Origin: Triticum aestivum
Taxonomy: Eukaryota; Streptophyta; Magnoliopsida; Poales; Poaceae
Assembly: GCF_018294505.1 (NCBI RefSeq)
Contig: NC_057808.1
Span: 229,397,780 to 229,461,779, forward strand
DNA: 64,000 nt
Reading direction: 5' to 3'
Below are positions 55,620-64,000 of the stretch, piece after piece. Numbering within the stretch: position 1 is the first letter of the stretch; each line of letters begins with the position of its first letter. The translations under genes were made by a program, and so were the position numbers. The notes below the pieces were generated by a model that ran no database searches, was not told the DNA's origin, and saw only the letters and a list, made by a program, of their open reading frames with translations.

Positions 55620-58240
55620 GCACATAAGGGCACTCCATGGACTCGCCGAAGTCTGTCAAATAGCAGCAATAAATCCTTGGAACGACACGGCTATAACTTT
55701 TAATGCCGGTGACGAACCAAAATACAGGACAGTCCGAGCACTAGCCGCCTTGGTCCTCAGTCCAATCGTGGACGGCTTTCGGCTCACTAAGGTCCTCATG
55801 GACGGCGGCAGCGGACTAAACCTCGTCTATGAAGATACACTCCACAAAATGGAAATAGACAGGAGCCGCATCGAGCAAAGCAGCACGACCTTCCGAGGAA
55901 TCATTCCCAGTCGGGAGGCGCTGTGCGTGGGAAATATAACACTCGACGTGGTATTCGGCACGCCAGAGAATTATCGGTCCGAAGAAATAACTTTCCAAGT
56001 GGCCCCTTTCAATAGTGGATATCACGCCCTCTTGGGGCGAGAGGCATTTACACGCTTCCAAGCTGTACCTCATTACGGGTACATGAAGCTTAAGATGCCC
56101 GGGCCCAACGGCATAATCACTCTCGCCAGTGATCCGGACACAACACTCCGAGCCAAAAATAAAACCGCATCCCTGGCCCTTGAGGCATTATCTGAAGCCC
56201 TCGCGGCCGAAGAATTAACCACACTGCGCTCCACGGTGGACAGGGACGATGTGATCTTAGACAAATGCCCCAAATCCACCTCCTTCAAGCCAGCGGAAGA
56301 AATAGTCAAATTCCAGGTCCATCCAACGGACCCCAAGAAGAAAACATCTATTGGGGCACAACTAGAACCAACAGTTGACGCCGCGCTACGGGATTTTCTT
56401 CGTGAAAACTGGGATATATTCGCCTGGCACCCTTCTGACATGCCAGGAATCCCACGCAAGCTGGCCGAACACAGCCACAACATATTATGGGGATATAAAC
56501 CGGTCAAACAAACACTGCGGCGCTTTTCCGAACCCAAACGCCAAGCCATGGGAGAGGAGCTAGCCAAGCTAATCGAGGCCGGATTCATTAGAGAAATAAA
56601 ACATCCGGACTGGCTGGCAAACCTGGTGATGGTACCAAAGAAGGATAGATCATGGAGCCTGTGCGTCGATTTTAAAGACCTCAATAAGGCTTGCCCTAAG
56701 GATCCCTTCCCCCTCCCCCACATTGACCAAATCATTGACGCTACCGCAGGACACGACTCGTTGTGTTTTCTCGATGCATATTCCGGATACCATCAAATCC
56801 TCCGATCAAGCTGCAACAGCATTCATTACCCCATATGGGCCATTCTGCTTCAACACCATGCCCTTCGGGCTCAAGAACGCCGACGCCACATACCAACGCA
56901 TGATTCAAACATGCCTGGAGAAACAGATCGGCAAGATAGTTGAAGCTTATGTGGACGACGTCGTCATCAAAACTAGGGACGTCGAAACACTAATAGACGA
57001 CTTACGTCTCACATTCGACAACCTCCGCGCGTATGACATTAAGCTCAATCCGAAAAAGTGTGTTTTCGGCGTCCCCGCTGGAAAACTGTTGGGCTTCATC
57101 GTTTCCAATAGAGGAATTGAAGCAAATCCAGCCAAAATCCGAGCTCTCTCACAATTGGCTACGCCAACAGACCTTAAACAAGTCCAAAAACTCGCGGGTT
57201 GCGTGGCAGCTCTAAGCTGCTTTATCTCCAGATTGGGAGAAAAGGCACTGCCACTCTATCACCTTCTACGGCGAACCGATCACTTCGAGTGGACGGACGC
57301 GGCAACAGCCGGACTGGAAGAAATAAAAACCCTTCTAGCGAGCAACCCAATCCTGGCCGCGCCAAACGTCGGCGAACCCATGTTACTATACATATCGGCA
57401 ACACATCAGGTGGTGAGCGTCGTGCTCGTCGTTGAATGAGAACAGGACGGACACAAACTCCCGCTTCAGAAGCCAGTATACTATGTATCCACTATCCTTA
57501 CACCATGCAAATCCAAGTACCCCCATTATCAAAAGATAGCATACGCGGTCTTCATGGCATCCCGAAAGGTACGACACTACTTCCAGGAGTGTTCGATCAC
57601 GGTGGCTTGCAAAGTACCACTCAATGACATAATAAACAACCACGATGCCACGGGCCAGATTGCCAAATGGGCCATTGAGCTCCTTCCATTTGATATTACA
57701 TACAAACCACGTCGAGCTATTAAATCCCAAGTACTGGTTGACTTCGTCGCCGAATGGACAGAGGCCGAACTCCCTAAAGAGTACGACACATATTCCAATT
57801 GGGTTATGTATTTCGACGGCTCCAAAATGCTGGCAGGTCTAGGAGCGGGCGTCGTTTTAACGTCCCCCACTGGAGACGTCGTTCAGTATGTACTCCAAAT
57901 ACTATACACAGACTCCAATAACGCAGCCGAATACGAGGCCTTATTGCATAGTCTCCGGATGGCCGTCTCCATGGGCATACATCGCTTGGAAGTGCGTGGG
58001 GACTCAAACCTCGCAATATCTCAAATAAATGGAGACTTCAATGCCAAAGATCCGAAGATGGCAGCTTATTGTAATGCCGTCCTAAAAATGTAGGCTCGGT
58101 TCGAGGGGCTCGAGTTCCACCACGTGGCCCGCGAAAGTAATCAAGCGGCGGACGTTCTTGCTCGTATCGGCGCCAAGCCCGACCCCGTCCCACCTAATAT
58201 CTTTCTAGAAAGGCTTTGCCATCTGTGGTGTGGCAGGGGA
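55620..58240 (+). pseudogene. Element G protease, RT and two RNase H domains
   Basis: The protease FRLTKVLMDGGSGLNLVYED lies at about 55775. Reverse transcriptase has WSLCVDFKDLNKACPKDPFP, CFLDAYSGYHQ, then a 10-base deletion near 56808 that shifts frame, FNTMPFGLKNADATYQRM, and YVDD at 56948-56959. The first RNase H (57380-57740) lacks its acidic residues (LLYISATHQVVSVVLV) and is cut by TGA at 57437. The second has NWVMYFDGSKML, AAEYEALLHSLRMA, EVRGDSNLAISQ and, after TAG at 58091, ESNQAADVLARIG. A shift near 58220 ends the frame. Domain order matches element F. Confidence 0.88.
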
Positions 58241-59061
58241 AAGCGGCAACACTAGTCGGGATCCGAACACACCCCCAGATTTCGAACCCACCGGTCATTG
58301 GCACATCTCATCATGGCAGTCATTGACCCATGGACCAACCCTTCTTGGCCTACCTTAATGGGAAGGAACTTCCTGAGGATCAGAATGAGGCCCGCCGTAT
58401 TGTCCGGCGTTCGAAGGCCTACAAGGTTCACGACGGAGAACTCTATAAGAAAAGCGATACCGGAGTCCTTCAAAGATGTATCTCCGAGGAGGAGGGGCGG
58501 CAGCTCCTGGCTGAGATTCATGCCGGTCTTGGCGGGCACCACGCCGCAGCTCGGGCCCTTGTTAGCAAAGCCTTCCGCATAGGGTTTTATTGGCCGACGG
58601 CCCGAGCAGATGCACAGGACCTTGTCCAATGTTGCGTCGGATGCCAACTCTTCGCCAACCAAAGCCATATGCCCCCACTGCCCTACAAACAATCTCCATC
58701 ACTTGGCCTTTTGCGGTCCGGGGACTGGATATGGTTGGACCCCTTAAAGGAGGAAGCCATAAGAAAAAATATCTGCTGGTCATGGTGGACAAATTCACCA
58801 AGTGGATAGAGGACAAACCAGTTAAAACGGCCGAAGCCGGACCAGTAATAGACTTTATATCCGGCGTCGTACACCATTATGGTGTTCCACACAACATTAT
58901 CACTGATAACGGCTCCAACTTCATAGCCGACGAAGTGAAAACCTAGTGCGCTAATCTGGGCATCAAGCTCGATTACGCCTCTGTTTATCACCCATAGACA
59001 AACGGTCAAGTCGAAAGAGGCAATGGTCTTATTATGAACGGCATTAAGCCTAGACTAGTGC

Positions 59062-59980
59062 TGATGAGGACATCAATACCATTGTTAGACCCACAGCCCC
59101 TGCTGCTATACATATTGGACCAATTACTAGAGCTCGCGCACGCCAATTGAATTACCAGGTACTTTTGTTTCTTGGTAATGATTCTAATGTTCATGAGAAT
59201 ATGATGCTGACTAAATTGGATACATTTGTTTTGCTTACAAATGAAGGGCCTGGCACGGATAAGAGGGATGAACACTGGAGCAAGACCAAGCCTGGAGATG
59301 ATGGCATGTGCAAGGGGAACAAGAACAGAGTTACAAGTGATGATTTCAGGACTTTGAAGCCACCATAAGGAATGCATGAAGCCTTGGACGAAATATACAA
59401 GATGCCACTTCATAAATTTCGTCCAGAGGCTATTCTAGGTGTTGCGTCACCTTATTATTGGGGCCAGGCCCATGTAATTTCGAAATACTTAAGTATAGGC
59501 TGTTTTTAGAGTCCATATGTGTGGGGAAACAAGAGTTAGGGTTGGATTCGGACCCCTCCCACAAGGGCCACGAAATTCCCCCTATTCCTCCATATATACA
59601 GCCCTTAGGGCATCGTTTAGACTTTGGGTTTTGTTTAGATCAAAAGTTTGCCATAGCTGCAACTTCGCGTACTTCGTTTGTGTTCGACGACCAGACAAAG
59701 GCGTCACAGAACCCCACCTTCATTAATAAATCTTTCCTCTTATATTCGCAATATCCAGATTGCAATCTCAGTTTCTTGCTTGTTCTTCGTTTGCACGCAG
59801 GAAACAGACCCTCGTGGTCAGTTTGATCATGCTCCGGCGTGGTCAATAACCTCTCGGAGTTGGTTTAGCGATTGCTAAGGCGCGACGTCCTCGCATGTTC
59901 GTAGTCGGATCGTGAAAGTCTACTCCTCTGAAACGATAATCACCATCTCATCGAAAGACGGGACACCTTTGCCTCTATCA
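59062..59980 (+). mobile_element. Solo LTR of element B family
   Basis: A 919-bp LTR, TGATGAGGACATC to GCCTCTATCA, with duplication AGTGC at 59057-59061 and 59981-59985. It is the remainder after recombination between the two LTRs of a full element. It keeps the intact TG and an open frame from 59063 to 59368. Confidence 0.93.
59063..59368 (+). CDS. Polyprotein C-terminal segment encoded in B-type LTR
   Basis: An open frame of 102 codons without its own required start, beginning at the first bases of the LTR (DEDINTIVRPTAP) and ending at KPP plus TAA. It includes [11 protein letters not shown] and NDSNVHENMML. In a full element this frame continues directly from integrase through the polypurine tract, so it should be the last part of the Pol protein. 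Here, in a solo LTR, it has nothing upstream and is presumably not expressed. The Arg-rich ITRARAR motif may bind nucleic acid; that is speculation. Confidence 0.6.
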   Translation, partial: DEDINTIVRPTAPAAIHIGPITRARARQLNYQVLLFLGNDSNVHENMMLTKLDTFVLLTNEGPGTDKRDEHWSKTKPGDDGMCKGNKNRVTSDDFRTLKPP

Positions 59981-60485
59981 AGTGCGGTCTTTGAAAGCAT
60001 CAGACAAGCACTGGGTTGAGGAGCTTGACTCCGTACTCTGGGGGCTGCGGACCACGCCCAATCGCACTACCGGATACACACCTTTCTTCATGGTGTACGG
60101 CGCGGAGGCAGTGCTACCCTACAACATTATTCATGACTCACATCGAGTGCACATGTACGAAGAGAGAGAGGCCGAGCTCGATCGGCAAGACAGCTTAGAT
60201 GCCCTGGAGGAGGAGCGCGACGTCGCAAAAGCCCGTTCCGCATTTTATCAACAGCAGGCTCGCAGGTATCGAAGCAGAGAAGTGCGGGCCAAAACTTAGA
60301 ACATCGGCGAACTCGTTCTACGCCTACCGGAGAAGAAAAAGGACAAACTCAAGCCCAAATGGGAGGGTCCCTTCATCATCGACGAAGTTCTCACCGGAGG
60401 GGCGTACCGCCTGCGTGATGCATCAGACAATCGACTAGAGCCGAACCCCTGGAACGCGGCCAGACTCCGAAGATTCTATGCCTAG

Positions 60486-61288
60486 CGCCGAACTCTTTGT
60501 TCCTCTCCTTCCCCCTACTTTTCCATCATTTTTTCTCTCTTTTCGTTTTTTCTCTTTAGCCTTAGAAGCTTTCGCGCGGTTAGACCGTGCACCCCCGACG
60601 CATACATCTTCAAGTATGTACGTCTATTATACCTGGGGGCTTCTTGGACATAAGCTTGCTATTATTATTTTCCGAGCATCAACCTCATCACATGTGTTTT
60701 CTCCCATATGTACCTTTTCTTCGCCATTATATGGATCGATATGACTTAAGTTTTGGCCAAGCTGGGTTGCCTGGCTCCTGTGCTTATGCCCTACGTTCCC
60801 GTTAGTTCGGCTAGGGCATAAAGGGAGCACCTCTAAGATTGTTACTGCCGGGTCATCTAGATGTGTACCTCAGACTGGGTGAAGCCGGAAGCTAGCGTTC
60901 TTAAGGGAATATTCGGTCGGTGAACTAAAGGTGTTTTTGCATTTGTTCCATCGTGAACCCCCAGAAGCTATACACATTGTGATTTTTTCATCACAGTCCG
61001 GACATGCACATCGATGCATGCACACCCAGGGAAAGGAACCCTTAACGGAACTATTATCTCTGGAAGATGTTTCTTACAATTTTAATGTAATATAACATAA
61101 CTAGCTGGATACAACTTGTCTGTTCAAGCAACTACGACCCCTATGCCTGGTTTTCCCGCATACCCCGGTTTATTTTGCCGCTCGGGTATTCGGAAAACAC
61201 TCCGCACCTTCGGGTGGAGAGGTCGAAGCGAAAAGGTCGGCCATGACAATCGTTTTACAATCCAGCTGGAAGGAAAGTACACAGTCAC
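60486..61288. other. Element G spacer after pol
   Basis: Non-coding, conserved with 44725-45551 in element F. No gene seen. Confidence 0.65.
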
Positions 61289-64000
61289 TTAGGACTCGAA
61301 AACTTCTTCCTCTATACCGTCCAAAAGGCGGTTTAACTTACAATCCTGTTGGGAATATCTAGCGGCCACCTCTACTTGGTCATATGCTAAGCTAACGGTA
61401 ATTTCTTCCCCATTTGACCCTAGTGGTCCAACCCGGGCCATGTGATTTGGATCCAGCTTGGTATACCGCGTTTTCACCATGGCCCAGGCCTCTCGCGCAC
61501 CCTCTCGGCAGGCCGATATCTTCCATAATCGGATACGCCGCCGCGCTCCCTTGAACAGCTCTACAAGCTCCTCCATACTCCCTGGAGGGGAGGCGGATGG
61601 CCATAAGGCCTTGGCCACACTCTGCATTGCCTGCTGAGCTTGCTCGTGCAATTGCGACAGCCCTTGCAGAAGATCACTTGATGATCCGGACACCTCCTCT
61701 TGGGGACGGACCGTCAACATACCTGCAATCATAGCTATATCAGCTACTTTAACCTCCAAACTGTAAGGTAAATTCGGCAACGTACTAAATATGCCGCCTC
61801 GCAGCTTCTTATTCTCCTTCACGGAGTCGGCTAGCTGGGCTCGCACATCTTTCAGTTCTTCGCCCAGTTTGGTGTTTGAATCCTGGAGTTTGTTTTTCTC
61901 CTCTCTGACACGGGTCAGAACACGCTCGCCTGCGGCAATTAGTCTTTTTGCATCTTTCTCTCCCGCTCAAGCGGTTTTGAACTTATCCTCCAGTTGATCT
62001 GATGATCCTATTATGAGATAAGCAACGGTATTAGCACAACTGGTATATAATTGTTATTCCTCGATGGAGGGGAGCATTACCAGAGGATGCCTTCTTGGAC
62101 TTTTCCAGTTCGGCGGTAGCAGCATTTAGCTGTGTCCGACACTTCTCCAGCTCTTGAGCCAGCAGGTTGTTCTTCTCCGTAAGAACCTGGTCATACAACG
62201 ATCCTTAAATCACTTGTGCCAACTGCTTTCAGTCTCGGGGGCTACTAGCATGTGGTTATCCTATTCGGACAAAACAAACCTTACCTGCACATCCGTTAAA
62301 TGCTGCTTTGTGGCTCTGCCCAGCCCATCTCGAGCAGCTCGGATGTATGCGTCAGCCGAGCTGAAGACATCAAACGCATCTTTTGAGAAGCCAAGGTCCC
62401 GTAAAACGGCCCTCCGGCGCCGATGATTCATGGCGCGCTCCACTTCCGAGTTGGTGACGGACATATCTTCCGAGCCCTCGGGCGAAGGACAATCCGGTGT
62501 CATTCCCGTATCGGCCCCCGTCTCTCCGGCAGGGTCTGCACCCCGGCTGTTGGGAGTACGACTGGCCGAATTCCCGGACATAGTTCGGCGAACCTTTTTC
62601 CTGATACAAGACAAACATAACAGTCATAGATGGATGTGACTACTAAAGCATACTTTCAAATCCATACCTCTTCGACGAAGGCCGGACTGTGTCTTCACCG
62701 GTCTTCCTTTTGGAGGCCTTGCTCGGCGTAGGAGCCGCTCTCTTTGGAGTCACCCCTGGGGTAGCATGACTGCCGAACGCCTCCCCTTTAGAGCACGAGA
62801 CAGTGCGGTGGGTGAGGCAGTGCGAGGAAACTCTTTTAGGGGGGATTTCTCCTGATGACTTACGTGGGAAGCAGGAAGAAGACTGGGATAATCGGCGATA
62901 ATGGCCACTTCCGTGCCATCGTAGCTTGCATGGTAAAACACGCCTTCTGCAAGTACCACGAATATATCCGGGTCCTCTTCAAACCCAGGATCAAGCTCCC
63001 GGTTGTGGTTCTCTGGCTGTGGGGTGGGGCTGTGAAGCCCCTTGGTGATTTTTCGCCAGTGCTGTTATAAATAGACAGATTAAGAATTCATTAAAGATGA
63101 CTCGGAAAGCGGAATGAGTAAAAGCAGAGGGGTCAGGACTTACCCAGCTGGGAGGGTCATACATAGAGTATCCATCTCTGCGCTTGATGCGAAGGAATTC
63201 CTCCTCCTCCCCTTTAAACAGCCCGGCCAGTATCTTGGGCAGAGCGGCGGGGGTGTCTGGACCTTTCCGACCACAGCGGGAGGCGTCGTCCTCCCCATTA
63301 TAGTGCCACACCGGGAGCCCTCTGTATTGAAGTGGCTGAACCCCTCGCGCTATTGAGGTCGCCATTACCTCAACCATTGTTAGTCCGGACTGAGCGAGCG
63401 TCTTTATCTTGCTCATGAGCTGACCAACTTCCGCACTATCATCCTCTTCAAGGCTCCGGGGACACCAACTGTGGCGTTTCTTTAATGGAACGCTTGCAAA
63501 ATTAGGAAGACCCTTCCGAACTGGGTCGAGAAGTGCGACGTCCTCGATGTAGAACCATTCGGAAGGCCATTCTTCAGATGCCTTCCTTGGTGTGCCGGAT
63601 AGGTATCCGGTATCGGCGATGCGCCATATTTCGGCTCCGCCCACTTAAAATATTGACCCCTCGTCGTTGCGCGGGACAAGACAGAACAACTTTCTCCACA
63701 GTTCAAAATCGGCCTCAATACCCAGAAATAGTTCGCATAAAGCAACATAACCCGCAATGTGCAGGATAGAGGCGGGAGTAAAGTTGTGCAGTTGGAGGCC
63801 ATAATATTCCAGAAGCCCTCGGAGGAACGGATGAATGGGAAATCCGATGCCTCTTAGCAGATAAGGGACGAAACATACACACTCCCCCCGGATGGATTGG
63901 GGAAGTCCTCCGCCTGGGTCTCGCCATTAAAGGAGGCAAACCCTGCTCGAACAGGGACCAGATCTGCGGGGGGGGGGGGGAGGAGAAATCCCTGCGTTTG
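61289..64000 (-). pseudogene. Antisense multi-exon gene of element G, partial
   Basis: Same gene as in F. Recognisable exons: from beyond the edge to 63144, 63061-62668, 62600-62285, 62186-62081, 62007 to about 61790, and a last exon to 61289. The first intron (63143-63062, 82 bases) reads GTAAGT..ACAG. Exon 3 has the same length as in F (316 bases). Exon 1 includes GGAEIWRIADTGYLSGTPRK, EWPSEWFYIEDVALLDP and WHYNGEDDASRCGRKGP; a stop just before GGAEI and frameshifts nearer the edge break it. The last exon has FKGARRRIRLWKISACREG and EAWAMVKTRYTKLDP. A run of 13 G (63968-63980) lies near the edge. Start and promoter lie outside the window. Confidence 0.75.

Larger units (their letters stand above)
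58330..60485 (+). pseudogene. Element G integrase, split by solo LTR
   Basis: The zinc-finger frame (58330-58680) has HAGLGGHHAAARALVSKAF and CCVGCQLFANQSH. A one-base loss near 58680 shifts to VRGLDMVGPLKGG (D) and NIITDNGSNFIADE (D). A TAG at about 58946 and another near 58996 follow, with NGQVERGNG supplying the Glu region. The solo LTR (59062-59980) then splits the gene. It resumes at 59986 with SDKHWVEELDSVLWGLRTT, GYTPFFMVYGAEAVLP, a TAG at 60297, LVLRLPEKKKDKLKPKWEGP and a natural end at 60483-60485. Confidence 0.87.
53957..64000 (+). mobile_element. Element G: Tat-type Gypsy, partial
   Basis: Same family as F. 5' LTR 53957-54435, gag, pol, spacer and antisense gene, running off the right edge before its 3' LTR. 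The left flank is CATGG (53952-53956); the matching duplication would lie outside. A B-family solo LTR interrupts integrase. Confidence 0.9.

Noticed and set aside
56073..56735. 220-codon minus-strand ORF, with a counterpart at 41430-41846
   Set aside because: Mirror of the conserved pol coding strand of F and G. It lies wholly inside protease and reverse transcriptase and has no family resemblance.

Overview
This window looks like intergenic DNA from a large grass genome, most likely Triticeae (wheat, goatgrass or barley type). The evidence is a dense stack of nested LTR retrotransposons of types familiar from those genomes: an Angela/BARE1/WIS-like Copia element, Gypsy elements with a tRNA-Asp-type primer site, and a Fatima-like Gypsy family. 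There are also Stowaway-like foldback elements and a PIF/Harbinger element. I found no host protein gene, rRNA, tRNA gene or CRISPR array. Family names are from memory and need a TREP comparison; element letters A to G are mine.

Layout. Positions 1-344 hold the tail of a LINE on the minus strand, interrupted by a Harbinger element (348-2466, TTA duplications) whose transposase is split by one TGA. Two Stowaway-like foldbacks follow (3125-3780). A LINE on the minus strand is cut into three recognisable pieces (51817-52190, 23684-23967, 3898-4170) by two insertions: Gypsy element B (4171-23683, duplication ATCGG) and Copia element D (23968-51816, duplication CGTGG). Inside B sit Gypsy C (6212-8835, CCCCA) and Gypsy A (8941-18504, minus strand, GAGAA). 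Inside D sit Gypsy E (27653-37739, CTAGA) and a 5'-truncated Gypsy F (39915-49112). Downstream of the LINE is an unclassified stretch with a CATGGCAA array, then Gypsy G (53957 to beyond the window end), which carries a solo LTR of the B family (59062-59980, AGTGC).

How the parts relate. A, C and E share the same primer-site type, the same 11-nt LTR-to-primer-site spacing and similar LTR ends. E has a decayed full gag-pol; A has gag and protease but no reverse transcriptase or integrase, so A looks like a non-autonomous relative of E-type elements. Both A and E carry an extra ORF preceded by an internal copy of LTR sequence and followed by a polypurine-tract-like motif. F and G are copies of one Tat-type Gypsy family with two RNase H domains on the sense strand. 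On the antisense strand, between pol and the 3' LTR, they carry a multi-exon gene whose predicted splice junctions keep the reading frame. Every polyprotein in the window is broken, so no element looks autonomous today. The relative order of insertion follows directly from the nesting.

Most interesting: the antisense spliced gene of F and G, the LTR-like block plus accessory ORF plus polypurine-like cassette of A and E, and the polyprotein end of B that is encoded inside its own LTR.
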